DNA from: Thermaerobacter marianensis DSM 12885
Lineage (GTDB): Bacteria > Bacillota > Sulfobacillia > Thermaerobacterales > Thermaerobacteraceae
Length of the DNA: 64,000 nt
Assembly: GCF_000184705.1 (NCBI RefSeq)
Contig: NC_014831.1
Coordinates: forward strand, 1,178,001 to 1,242,000
Direction of reading: 5' to 3'
The number at the start of each line of letters is the position of its first letter. The stretch's first letter is position 1. Below the pieces are notes generated by a model. The model saw only the letters and a list, made by a program, of their open reading frames with translations, did no database searches and was not told the origin of the DNA. A program made the translations under genes and the position numbers. Below are positions 26,538 to 35,116 of the stretch, in pieces.

Positions 26538-27311
26538 GTGGACTTGGCGGCCATCGCCACCACGGAACTGAACCGGTTCCTGCTCTGCCTGGCCCGGACC
26601 AGCGGCCTGGTGGTGGCCTCACCGGTCTTCGGCGGGGGGCTGGTGCCGGCGCCCGCCCGCGCCTTCCTGGCCGTCCTTCTGGCGCTGAGCATCTTCCCCC
26701 TGATGCCGCCGGTGTCGCCGCCGGCGACGGTGCTGGGCTACGGCGGAGCCTTGCTGGCCGAGGTGGCCGTCGGCCTGGCCCTGGGGCTGGTGACGGCCCT
26801 GGTGTTCGCCGCCGTGCAGCTGGCCGGCCAGCTCCTCGATCTGTCCACGGGCTTCGGCCTGAGCGGCGTGTTCGACCCCGTTTCGAGCCAGTCCATGCCG
26901 GTGCTGGGACACTTCCTCTACCTGGTCATGTGGGCGATGCTGCTGGCCACCGACGGCCACCACCTGATCCTGCGGGCCCTGGCCGAGAGCTACCGCCGCG
27001 TTCCCCCGGGCGGGGCGGGCCTGGCCGCCGGTGCCCCGGTGGTGCTGGACCTGGCGGGGTGGATGTTCGCCACCGGGCTGATGCTCAGCCTGCCCGTGCT
27101 GGCCGTCCTGGTGGCGGTGATGGTGGCGCTGGGTCTGGTGTCCCGGGCGGTACCCCAGTTCAACGTGTTCATCACGGGTCTGCCGGTCCAGGTGGCGGTG
27201 ACCCTGGTCGCCCTGCTGGCGGGCCTGCCCGCCCTGGCCGCGGCCATGACGGGCCTGGTGCAGCCCATGGGCGAGGCCCTCGGTCGCATCGTGGAGGCGA
27301 TGGCGCGGTGA
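26538..27311 (+). CDS. fliR: Flagellar type III export gate protein FliR
   Basis: A 257-residue protein with about six membrane segments. Family patterns include LCLARTSGLVVASPVFGGGLVPAPARAFLAV at the N-terminus, the central GQLLDLSTGFGLSGVFDPVSSQSMPVLGHFLYL, and the C-terminal VPQFNVFITGLPVQVAVTL. FliR completes the FliP5-FliQ4-FliR1 export gate. GTG at 26538 follows GGAGGTGGGG. The stop overlaps an open frame into flhB. Confidence 0.95.
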   Translation: MDLAAIATTELNRFLLCLARTSGLVVASPVFGGGLVPAPARAFLAVLLALSIFPLMPPVSPPATVLGYGGALLAEVAVGLALGLVTALVFAAVQLAGQLLDLSTGFGLSGVFDPVSSQSMPVLGHFLYLVMWAMLLATDGHHLILRALAESYRRVPPGGAGLAAGAPVVLDLAGWMFATGLMLSLPVLAVLVAVMVALGLVSRAVPQFNVFITGLPVQVAVTLVALLAGLPALAAAMTGLVQPMGEALGRIVEAMAR

Positions 27312-27493
27312 CGCCTCAGGAGTGCGTTGCAGGCCGTCCGGTCCCGCCAGGCGGTGCGGGTGGGCCGGTTGGGGGCAGCGGGACGGGACGTGATGGGACG
27401 GTCCGTTCCGGGAGGGGGCGTTCCGCGACGACTGGCGCCGTCGCAGGGCGCTCGGGGACCGGCGGCGGCGCGACCGGCCGCACCGGGTTCCGG

Positions 27494-28741
27494 ATGAACC
27501 TGCAGCTCTTCGCCGGCGAGCGGGTGCTGCCGCCCTCCCCGCGCCGGCTGCGGGAGGCCCGGCGCCGGGGCGAGGTGGCCCGCAGCGCCGACCTCACGGC
27601 CGCCCTGCTGCTTCTGGCGGCGGCCGCCCTGGCCGGTGTCCTGGTGCCGGCGGCCGCCCGGGAGGTGGCCCGCCTGACCCGCCACCTCTGGAGCACCCTG
27701 CCGGCGGGGGTCCCGGGCGACTGGACCGTGGCCGACGCGGCGGGCCTGGGAAGGGTGGCCCTGCTGGCCACCCTGGCGGCCGCCGCCCCCCTGGCCCTGG
27801 TGGGATGGGCCGTGTCGGCGGGAGCCGGGTTCGTCCAGACCGGCGGGCTGTTCCAGATCGGTTTGGTGGCGCCGCGGTGGGAGCGGATCAACCCGCTGGC
27901 CGGGCTGCAGCGGCTGGTATCGCGGCGGGCCCTGGTGGAACTGCTCAAGGCACCGGTCAAGCTGGCCGTCCTGGTGGCGGTGCTGGGCCCGGCCCTGGTT
28001 CAGGCCGCCGGGCAGCTGCTGGCGGCCACGGGGACCCCGGCGGAAGCCCTGCTGCCCGCGGCGGCCCGGGCGGTGCACGGCCTCATGTGGCGCGGCGCCC
28101 TGGCCTATCTGGTGGTGGCCCTGGCCGACTACGCCTACCAGTGGTGGGAGCACCAGCAGTCCCTGCGGATGACGGTCCAGGAGTGGAAGCAGGACCAGAA
28201 GGAAGCCGAGGGCGACCCCGTCCTGCGCCAGCGGCTGCGGCAGCGGCAGCGCCAGCTGGCCCGCCGCCGGATGCTGCAGGAGGTGCCCCGGGTCGACGTG
28301 GTGGTGACCAACCCCACCCACGTGGCGGTGGCCCTGCGGTACGACCCGGCCCGCATGGGGGCGCCCGTGGTGGTGGCCAAGGGCCTGGGCGTCCTGGCCC
28401 TGCGGATCCGCGCGGTGGCGGAGGCCCACGGCGTGCCCGTGATGGAAGAACCGGCCCTGGCCCGGGCCCTGTACAAGGCCGTCGAGGTGGGCCAGGAGAT
28501 CCCGCCGGCTCTCTACGTCGCCGTGGCCGAGGTGCTGGCCTTCGTCTGGCGGCTTCGGGGCTACGGTGCCGGCGAGACCGGCGGTCCGGACGGCGGGCGC
28601 CCTGGCGGCCGGGTCGTGCCGCCCGCGGGACCGGTGGCTCGGGTGCCGGCGGGTTCCAGCCGGTCGTCCCGGAACGGCGCCGGGGCCGGGAGCGCGGCCC
28701 ACGCCCAGCCGGCCCGCTCCGGTACGGGGGAGGTGAGGTAG
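27494..28741 (+). CDS. flhB: Flagellar export gate protein FlhB
   Basis: FlhB sets export substrate specificity by self-cleavage. It begins NLQLFAGERVLPPSPRRLREARRRGEVARSADL, has four membrane segments, and carries the intact autocleavage site NPTH at residues 273-276. The C-terminal cytoplasmic domain follows (AKGLGVLALRIRAVAEAHGVPVMEEPALARALY). About 415 residues with a 60-residue Ser/Gly-rich tail. ATG at 27494 matches the family start; the frame also opens at GTG 27308, overlapping the fliR stop, which would add 62 low-complexity residues. Confidence 0.94.
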   Translation: MNLQLFAGERVLPPSPRRLREARRRGEVARSADLTAALLLLAAAALAGVLVPAAAREVARLTRHLWSTLPAGVPGDWTVADAAGLGRVALLATLAAAAPLALVGWAVSAGAGFVQTGGLFQIGLVAPRWERINPLAGLQRLVSRRALVELLKAPVKLAVLVAVLGPALVQAAGQLLAATGTPAEALLPAAARAVHGLMWRGALAYLVVALADYAYQWWEHQQSLRMTVQEWKQDQKEAEGDPVLRQRLRQRQRQLARRRMLQEVPRVDVVVTNPTHVAVALRYDPARMGAPVVVAKGLGVLALRIRAVAEAHGVPVMEEPALARALYKAVEVGQEIPPALYVAVAEVLAFVWRLRGYGAGETGGPDGGRPGGRVVPPAGPVARVPAGSSRSSRNGAGAGSAAHAQPARSGTGEVR

Positions 28742-28742
28742 G

Positions 28743-30827
28743 ATGGCGCGGCCGCTGACGGGGAAGAACCCGAACCTGGCGGCGGCGGGGCGCTGGCTGG
28801 CCGGGTCGGCCGACGCGGTGGTGGCAGCCTTCGTGGTGGTCATCGTGGGCATGATGGTGGTCCCGCTGCCCACCGCCCTGCTGGACGTGCTGATCGCGGC
28901 CAACCTGACCTTCGCCCTGGTCGTGCTGCTGATGACCATGTACACCCAGGAGCCGCTGGAGATCGCCGTCTTCCCGTCGCTGCTCCTGCTGGCGACCCTG
29001 TTCCGGCTGGCGCTCAACGTCTCGTCCACCCGGCTGATCCTGCTGCAGGGGGACGCGGGGGCCATCATCCGCCAGTTCGGCCACTTCGTGGTGGGCGGCG
29101 ACCTGGTGGTGGGCCTGGTGGTGTTCCTCATCCTGGTGGTGATCCAGTTCGTCGTCATCACCCGGGGTGCCGAGCGGGTCGCCGAGGTGGCCGCCCGGTT
29201 TACCCTGGACGCCCTGCCCGGCAAGCAGATGAGCATCGACGCCGACCTCTCGGCCGGGCTCATCGACGAGCAGGAGGCCCGGGCGCGGCGCCAGCGCATC
29301 GCTCGGGAGGCCGATTTCTACGGCGCCATGGACGGTGCCAGCAAGTTCGTCAAGGGCGATGCCATCGCCGGCGTGATCATCACCGCCATCAACCTGGTGG
29401 GCGGGGTGCTGATCGGGGTGCTGCGGGACGGACGTCCTGTGGCGGAGGCACTGCAGGTCTACTCCCTGCTCACGGTGGGCGACGGCCTGGTGTCCCAGAT
29501 CCCCGCCCTGCTGCTGGCCACGGCGACGGGCATCGTGGTCACGCGGGCGGCCGGTGACGACCACCTGGGCGGCGACCTGCGGCGGCAGGTCTTCTCCAAC
29601 CCGCGGGTGCTGGCCGTGGCGGCGGTCTTTCTCTCCCTGCTGGCCTTGGTGCCGGGGTTGCCCAAGGTCCCCTTCTTCGTGCTGGCGGGGGTGGCGGCGG
29701 CGGGGGCCTGGGGGCTGCAGCAGCAGGCCCGGCGCCGGGCGGAGGAAGAGGCCGCCCGGGCTCGGGAGGAGGCGGCGGCGGCCCGGGCTGAGCCCGAGCC
29801 CGTGACGGTGGCGCCGGTGGACCCCATCGAGATCGAGCTGGGGTACGGTCTGCTCCCTCTGGCCGACGAGTCGCGGGGCGGGGACCTTTTGGCCCGCATC
29901 GCCGCCATCCGCCGGCAGATGGCCCAGGACCTGGGGGTGGTGGTGCCGCTGGTGCGGGTCCGGGACAACGTGATGCTGGACAGCCGGACCTACGTCATCC
30001 GCCTGCGCGGTGCCGAAGTGGGGCGCGGCGAGCTTTTGCCCGACCATTACCTGGCCATGGCCACGGGCCTGGAGACGGAGCCGGTGGAGGGCATCGAGAC
30101 CACCGAGCCGGCCTTCGGCCTGCCGGCCCGGTGGATCCCCGCAGCCAGCCGGCAGCGGGCCGAGCTGGCCGGCTACACGGTGGTGGACCCGGCCTCGGTG
30201 CTGGCCACCCACCTGTCGGAGCTGCTGCGCCAGAACGCCTACCGCCTGCTGACCCGCCAGGACACCCGGCAGCTACTGGATGGGCTGCGCCAGGTGGCCC
30301 CCGCCCTGGTGGACGAGCTGCAGCAGCACCTGAGCCTGGGCGAGATCCAGAAGGTGCTGCAGAACCTGCTGCGGGAGGGCGTGGCCATCCGCGACCTGGT
30401 GACCATCGGCGAGGCCCTGGCCGATCAGGCGCCCGTGACCCGGGATGCCGACCTGCTCACCGAGTTCGTCCGGCACCGGCTGGCGGCCCAGATCTCCGAG
30501 TCCCTGCCCGTCCGGGACGGGAAGTTGCGGGTCCTGACCCTCGATCCGGCGGCCGAGCAGGTCATCCGCGAATCCCTGCAGCAAACGCCCGGGGGCAGTC
30601 ACCCCGCCGTACCCGCCGACTGGCTGGGCCGGCTGCTGCGGGCCGCCCAGGCCGAGGTCCGTCGGGTGGCCGCCCAGGGCATCGAGCCCGTGGTCCTGTG
30701 CGCGCCGGTGATCCGATTGCACCTCTACCGGCTGCTGGAGGCGGCGGTACCCCAGCTGGTGGTGGTCTCTTATAACGAGCTGGTGCCCCACCTGCAGGTG
30801 GAGACGGTAGGGGTGATCCGGCCGTGA
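28743..30827 (+). CDS. flhA: Flagellar export gate protein FlhA
   Basis: A 694-residue protein with eight membrane segments in the first half. The FHIPEP region includes ITRGAERVAEVAARFTLDALPGKQMSIDADL, SAGLIDEQEARARRQRI, ADFYGAMDGASKFVKGDAIAGVIITAIN and VYSLLTVGDGLVSQIPALLLATATGI. The cytoplasmic docking domain starts at about residue 355 after an Ala/Glu-rich linker. ATG at 28743 has GGGGGAGGTGAGG just upstream. Its stop overlaps the flhF start. Confidence 0.97.
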   Translation: MARPLTGKNPNLAAAGRWLAGSADAVVAAFVVVIVGMMVVPLPTALLDVLIAANLTFALVVLLMTMYTQEPLEIAVFPSLLLLATLFRLALNVSSTRLILLQGDAGAIIRQFGHFVVGGDLVVGLVVFLILVVIQFVVITRGAERVAEVAARFTLDALPGKQMSIDADLSAGLIDEQEARARRQRIAREADFYGAMDGASKFVKGDAIAGVIITAINLVGGVLIGVLRDGRPVAEALQVYSLLTVGDGLVSQIPALLLATATGIVVTRAAGDDHLGGDLRRQVFSNPRVLAVAAVFLSLLALVPGLPKVPFFVLAGVAAAGAWGLQQQARRRAEEEAARAREEAAAARAEPEPVTVAPVDPIEIELGYGLLPLADESRGGDLLARIAAIRRQMAQDLGVVVPLVRVRDNVMLDSRTYVIRLRGAEVGRGELLPDHYLAMATGLETEPVEGIETTEPAFGLPARWIPAASRQRAELAGYTVVDPASVLATHLSELLRQNAYRLLTRQDTRQLLDGLRQVAPALVDELQQHLSLGEIQKVLQNLLREGVAIRDLVTIGEALADQAPVTRDADLLTEFVRHRLAAQISESLPVRDGKLRVLTLDPAAEQVIRESLQQTPGGSHPAVPADWLGRLLRAAQAEVRRVAAQGIEPVVLCAPVIRLHLYRLLEAAVPQLVVVSYNELVPHLQVETVGVIRP

Positions 30828-32179
30828 AGATCAAGCGCTTCCGGGCTCCGGACATGCGCACGGCCCTGGAGATGGTGCGGGCGGAGATGGGCCGGGATGC
30901 CGTGATCCTGCAGTCACGGCCCGTACGGGCCCGGGGATGGCGGGGCTGGCTGGGACGGGGCCGGCGTTGGGTGGAGGTGACGGCCGCCTGGGATGGGGAA
31001 GGGCCGCCAGCAAGGGCGGCGGAGGCGAAGGGCTCGGTCCCCGCGGGCGGACGGGGAGCCGCCGGGGCGCCGGAGCCGGCGGGCTGGGACGGGCCGGCCC
31101 CAGCGGCGCTGCCCACGGCGGCCGGGACGGCGCCGGCCGCGGCCCGGCGCCTGGACGTGGCGGTGGGCGACGGGCCGCTGGTGCCGCCGGTGGTCCCCCC
31201 GCCCAGGGCCGGCGGTGCAGGGGGACCCGAGCCGGCGCTCCCCGGCGTTGCGGAGCGTCGGGCACAGGACCCCGGGACCTCCTGGGCGCGGGCACCGGGC
31301 GGGGAGGCAGGGGGTTCCGGGGCCGTGGCGGCGGTGGCGCCCACGGCGCCGCCCCTGCCGCCACGGCCCGCTGCGCCGCCGCACCAGCCCGCCCACCGCA
31401 TGCCCCTCGCCGACTCTCCCTGGGCCGAGCCGGCCGCAGCTGCGGCCGGAGCTCCGGGCAACCTGACGGCGCGGCAGCCCACCCTGCCGCCGCCCGCACC
31501 GCCCCTGGCGGGCACGGTGGCGGTGGTCGGGCCCACAGGGGCCGGCAAGACCACCGTGGTGGCCAGCCTGGCCGCCCGCGCCCTCCTGGACGAGGGGCGG
31601 GAGGTGGCCCTGCTGGCCGCCGACACCTACCGGCTGGGCGCGACGTCTGCCTTGTCGGCGTATGCCGACCTGCTGGGCGTGCCTCTGGAGGTGGCCTACG
31701 CCCCCGGGGAGGTGGCGGCGTGGGCGGGAGTCCGGCCGGGCGGGGCTGACCACCGGCCGGAAGAGGCGACCCGGCGGCCGGACAGGGTGGCCCTGGTAGA
31801 TACGGCCGGGCGCAACCTGCTCCTTCCCGAAGTGGCGGCCGAACTGGCGGCCCTGGTGCAGGCGGCCCGGCCGGACCGGGTGCTGCTGGTTCTTCCGGCG
31901 ACGCTGGCGCCCGCCGAGGCGGCCGCCCTGGTGGGTGTGGGGCGCCGGTTGGGGGTGACGGACCTGGTGCTGACCAAGCTGGACGAGTGCCTCGATCCCA
32001 GGGCCGCCCTGGCCCGGGCCGCCCGCTGGGGCCTGCCCCTGGCGCTGGTGGGCGTCGGCCAGCGGGTACCCGACGATCTTTTGCCCGGCACCCCGGAGGC
32101 CCTGGAACCGTGGCTGGCGGGAGCTGCCGTGCCGGAAGGAGGGTCGGTCCATGGCGATGCCGGGGCCCGGTCCGGCTGA
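30824..32179 (+). CDS. flhF: Flagellar SRP-like GTPase FlhF
   Basis: FlhF is an SRP-family GTPase that sets flagellar position and number. The N-terminal B domain (KIKRFRAPDMRTALEMVRAEMGRDAVILQSRPV) is followed by a 170-residue disordered linker and the NG domain. G1 GPTGAGKT is at residues 236-243, then ADTYRLGATSAL, LVDTAGRN (G3) and LTKLDE (G4). GTG at 30824 overlaps the flhA stop as GTGA. 451 residues. The G domain contains a small insertion before DTAGR. Confidence 0.93.
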   Translation: MKIKRFRAPDMRTALEMVRAEMGRDAVILQSRPVRARGWRGWLGRGRRWVEVTAAWDGEGPPARAAEAKGSVPAGGRGAAGAPEPAGWDGPAPAALPTAAGTAPAAARRLDVAVGDGPLVPPVVPPPRAGGAGGPEPALPGVAERRAQDPGTSWARAPGGEAGGSGAVAAVAPTAPPLPPRPAAPPHQPAHRMPLADSPWAEPAAAAAGAPGNLTARQPTLPPPAPPLAGTVAVVGPTGAGKTTVVASLAARALLDEGREVALLAADTYRLGATSALSAYADLLGVPLEVAYAPGEVAAWAGVRPGGADHRPEEATRRPDRVALVDTAGRNLLLPEVAAELAALVQAARPDRVLLVLPATLAPAEAAALVGVGRRLGVTDLVLTKLDECLDPRAALARAARWGLPLALVGVGQRVPDDLLPGTPEALEPWLAGAAVPEGGSVHGDAGARSG

Positions 32180-33062
32180 GCGGGCGCGGGCGGTGCTGGT
32201 GGCCAGCGGCAAGGGCGGGGTCGGCAAGAGCAACTTGAGCCTCAACCTGGCCATCGCCGCCCGGCAGCTGGACCGGCGCGTCCTGTTGCTGGATGCGGAC
32301 GTTGGGCTGGGCAACGCCGAGATCCTGGCCGGGGTCACCGCGCCGCGGCACCTGGGCGATGTCCTGCTGGGCCGCTGCACCCTGGACGAGGCGGTGGTCG
32401 CCGGGCCGGCGGGCGTGGACCTGCTGGCCGGGGGTCACGGGATCGTGGACTTGCCTCCGGTGGACGGTCTCCGCTGGCGCCACGTGCTGGGGCAGGTGGC
32501 GCGGTTCGGGTGGGACCTGGTGGTCATCGACGGCGGCGCCGGCGTGGGCGGGGCGGTACGGCCCCAGCTGCTGGCCGCCCGGGAGGTCCTGGTGGTCACC
32601 ACGCCCGAGCCCACCGCCCTGGCCGACGCCTACGCCGTGATCAAGCTGGTGACGGGGCGCGACCCCGGCTCGGCGCCGCGGCTCTGGGTGGCGGTGAACC
32701 AGGTGCGGAGCCGGACCGAGGGCCAGGCGGCCTTCGACCGCCTGGCGGGGGTCTGCCGGCGGTTCCTGGGCGTGGACCTGCGGTGCCTGGGGCTGGTGCC
32801 CTTCGACCCCCAGCTGCGGGAAGCGGTGCACCGCCAGGTGCCGCTGCTCCTGGCCGCGCCCCACAGCCCCGCCGCCCGGGCGGTGACGGCCATGGCCCGG
32901 CAGCTCTTGGGCGTGCCGACTCCGGCCACCGGAGGCCTTCTGGCGTACCTGACCCGGTTGTGGCCGGGGCGGCCGGCACGGGTCGGCAACGCCGGCCCGG
33001 CGGCCGCCGACTCGCCGGGGTCCGGCGGCGCGGCGGCCCGGACCGGGAGAGGACCGGTCTAA
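32151..33062 (+). CDS. flhG: MinD-like ATPase FlhG (YlxH)
   Basis: Partner of FlhF; a MinD/ParA-type ATPase controlling flagellar number. The deviant Walker A ASGKGGVGKSN lies at about residues 18-28, followed by LLLDADVGLGNAEIL and VVIDGGAGVGG (usually DTGAG; here D-G-G-A-G), and VTTPEPTALADAYAVIK. 303 residues. ATG at 32151 overlaps flhF by 29 bases. In most Bacillota cheB follows; here the next gene is a PilZ protein. Confidence 0.93.
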   Translation: MAMPGPGPAERARAVLVASGKGGVGKSNLSLNLAIAARQLDRRVLLLDADVGLGNAEILAGVTAPRHLGDVLLGRCTLDEAVVAGPAGVDLLAGGHGIVDLPPVDGLRWRHVLGQVARFGWDLVVIDGGAGVGGAVRPQLLAAREVLVVTTPEPTALADAYAVIKLVTGRDPGSAPRLWVAVNQVRSRTEGQAAFDRLAGVCRRFLGVDLRCLGLVPFDPQLREAVHRQVPLLLAAPHSPAARAVTAMARQLLGVPTPATGGLLAYLTRLWPGRPARVGNAGPAAADSPGSGGAAARTGRGPV

Positions 33063-33120
33063 ACCAGGGAGAGGCCGCAACCGCCGCCGGGGCGGCGGGC
33101 GGGATGGGGGGACGGGGGAG

Positions 33121-33783
33121 ATGGGCGACGTGGAGTCCTTGCCCCTGGTGGTCAACCAGACCGTCGAGCTTTCCTTCGTGGGCGATCCGCCTGCCGGCTG
33201 GGCGGAGGGACCCTACCGCACCCACGTCCTGGACGTGGGTCCGAACGGCGTGGTCCTCGCCCTGCCCATGGCCCGGCAGCGCTGGGTGGTGCCGCGGCCG
33301 GGGCAGGCGGTCAGGGTCGTCTACCGCGACCCCCGGGACCCGCAGGCGGATCGCGGGGTGTACAGCTTCGTCACCGTGGTGGTCGACGCGCGGGTGGCGC
33401 CCGAACCCGAGCTGGTCGTCGCCCTGCCCCAGCGGGTCGAGCGGGTGCAGCGGCGCCACTGGGTGCGCCTCGACCTGCGCTTGCCCGTCCGGCTGGAGCG
33501 ACGCACCGACCCGCCCCAGGTCCTGACCGGCCGTACCCTGGACGTCAGTGGCGGGGGCGCCCGGGTGGTGGTGTCCGGAACCGTGGCGACGGGCGAGCTG
33601 GTGCGGGTCGAGGTGGAGTTCCCGGGGTGGCGGGCGCGGGCGACGGCCCGGGTGGTGCGGGTCGAATCGGGCGACGAGCCCGTGGCCGGCCTGGAATTCG
33701 TGGAGATCGACCCGCGGGTGCAGGACCGCATCGCCGGGTTCATCCTGGCGGAGCAGGCGCGGCGCCGGTGGCTGCTGGGGTAG
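33121..33783 (+). CDS. YcgR-like flagellar brake protein with PilZ domain
   Basis: A 220-residue cytoplasmic protein of two domains: an N-terminal YcgR/YpfA-like beta domain (NQTVELSFVGDPPAG... to about residue 100) and a C-terminal PilZ domain. The cyclic-di-GMP binding motifs are intact: RxxxR as R112-HWV-R116 and DxSxxG as D141-V-S143-GG-G146. Proteins of this type bind cyclic-di-GMP and slow or stop flagellar rotation. ATG at 33121 follows GGGGGGACGGGGG. It sits where cheB/A/W/C/D usually lie, between flhG and sigD, so it is likely part of the flagellar operon. Confidence 0.88.
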   Translation: MGDVESLPLVVNQTVELSFVGDPPAGWAEGPYRTHVLDVGPNGVVLALPMARQRWVVPRPGQAVRVVYRDPRDPQADRGVYSFVTVVVDARVAPEPELVVALPQRVERVQRRHWVRLDLRLPVRLERRTDPPQVLTGRTLDVSGGGARVVVSGTVATGELVRVEVEFPGWRARATARVVRVESGDEPVAGLEFVEIDPRVQDRIAGFILAEQARRRWLLG

Positions 33784-33843
33784 CTCCCGGCCCAGCCGCC
33801 GGCCGGGGACGGCAGGGTGAGAAGCCGGAAGGGGGGAGGCAGG

Positions 33844-34629
33844 GTGTCCGCGGAACTGAAGCAGCGGGCGGACCGGGCGGAACTGTGGCGGCGGTACCGG
33901 ACGACGGCCGATCCCGAGAGCTGGGAGGCGCTGATCCGGGAGCACCTGCCCCTGGTCCGGTACCTGGCGGGGCGGATGATCATCCACCTGCCGCCCCAGG
34001 TGGAGCTGGACGACCTGATCAGCTACGGCATCTTTGGGCTGATGGAGGCCATCAGGCGGTACGACCCGGCCCGCGGCGTCAAGTTCGAGACCTACGCCTA
34101 CACCCGCATCCGCGGCGCCATGCTGGACGGGCTCCGGGCCATGGACTGGGTGCCCCAAACCCTGCGCCGCCGGGCCCGGGACGTCGAGGCCTGCTACCGC
34201 CGGTTGGAGAACCGGCTGGGACGGCCGGCGAACGACGACGAGGTGGCCGCCGAGCTGGGCCTCAAGCCCGAGGAGTTCGCCGGCCTGCTCCAGGAGCTGG
34301 CCCGCACCACCGTGGTCTCCCTGGACGACGTCCTGCCCAGCGACTCCGACGACCCGGCGGCCGTCCTCGACCGGCTGGCCGATCCCGGGGCCACGGACCC
34401 GCTGCAGGCGGCCACCCTGGCCGACCTGCGCCGGCGCCTGGCCGACGCCCTGGCAGGGCTGCCCGAGCGGGAGCGGCTGGTGGTGAGCCTGTACTATTAT
34501 GAAGGCTTGACGGTCAAGGAGATCGCCGAGGTCATGGGGGTCAGCCCGTCCCGGGTCTCCCAGCTCCACACCCGGGCCATCCTGCGGCTGCGGGCGCGGC
34601 TGGGCGCGGAGGAGGAGGGTGGGCCGTGA
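33844..34629 (+). CDS. fliA: RNA polymerase sigma factor for flagellar operon, SigD/FliA
   Basis: A 261-residue group 3 sigma factor. Region 2 has HLPLVRYLAGRM, DDLISYGIFGLMEAIRRYDPARGVKFETYAYTRIRGAMLD, then DWVPQTLRRRARD. Region 3 has RPANDDEVAAELGL. Region 4 has LPERERLVVSLYYYEGLTVKEIAEVMGVSPSRVSQLHTRAILRLR. It directs transcription of late flagellar genes and perhaps this operon itself. GTG at 33844 lies after GGGGGGAGG. The stop overlaps the next gene as GTGA. Confidence 0.95.
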   Translation: MSAELKQRADRAELWRRYRTTADPESWEALIREHLPLVRYLAGRMIIHLPPQVELDDLISYGIFGLMEAIRRYDPARGVKFETYAYTRIRGAMLDGLRAMDWVPQTLRRRARDVEACYRRLENRLGRPANDDEVAAELGLKPEEFAGLLQELARTTVVSLDDVLPSDSDDPAAVLDRLADPGATDPLQAATLADLRRRLADALAGLPERERLVVSLYYYEGLTVKEIAEVMGVSPSRVSQLHTRAILRLRARLGAEEEGGP

Positions 34630-35033
34630 GCATCGGCGGGCTCGACGGGCCCCATGCCCTCCAGTCGGCGGCCGAGGCCCAGCGCCTCCAGCGGCTGGGG
34701 GCCGAGGCCGCCCGCGGGGAAGAGCAGGCCCAACGGTTTGCCGGGTTGCTGGAAGAGGTGCGGCGGCAGCAGCGGGTGGCGGGCCCCGGGGCGGCAGCCG
34801 ACGCCCGCCGGAGCGGCAGGGGCGACGAGAGCGGGCCCCAGGCCGGCCGGGAAACCCCGGACGAACCGGTGGCACCGTTGGGCGGCGATGGCCGCCGGCG
34901 CGGGCGGGGCCGGGCCGGCGGCGGCCGCGAGGGCCACGGGCAGGATGGAAGCACCGGCCCCGCACCGCCAGGGCGCGGTCCGGTCCCGGAAGACCTGCCT
35001 GTCAAGGGGCGGCACCTGGACCGGACGGTGTAG
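34626..35033 (+). CDS. Small unknown protein downstream of sigD
   Basis: 135 residues, not recognised. The first 50 (LDGPHALQSAAEAQRLQRLGAEAARGEEQAQRFAGLLEE) form a likely amphipathic helix or coiled coil rich in Ala, Gln and Arg. The remainder is a charged, Gly/Arg-rich disordered tail. The start GTG overlaps the sigD stop (GTGA), so it is probably translated with sigD. Several Clostridia have a short helical unknown gene at this place, and the N-terminal pattern is reminiscent of it, but no function can be named. Confidence 0.55.
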   Translation: MSIGGLDGPHALQSAAEAQRLQRLGAEAARGEEQAQRFAGLLEEVRRQQRVAGPGAAADARRSGRGDESGPQAGRETPDEPVAPLGGDGRRRGRGRAGGGREGHGQDGSTGPAPPGRGPVPEDLPVKGRHLDRTV

Positions 35034-35085
35034 GGCGGGCGCGCCCGGCCTGCCGTCCCCCACCCCCGCATACCGGTGGACAAGG

Positions 35086-35102
35086 CTGGCATACTATGCC
35101 AG
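35086..35102 (+). promoter_or_regulatory. Perfect 8+1+8 inverted repeat before the membrane protein gene
   Basis: CTGGCATA (35086-35093), one centre base, TATGCCAG (35095-35102). It lies in the 83-base gap between two genes and is AT-richer than its surroundings. It may be an operator or a small hairpin. ATG 35096 lies inside it, which argues against that start for the next gene. Confidence 0.45.
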
Positions 35103-35116
35103 GCGGGGGTGAGGAT

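Noticed and set aside
26495-27493. Upstream extension of flhB across fliR
   Set aside because: It lies over fliR in another frame; FlhB proteins start with the NLQLFA motif, found at 27494.
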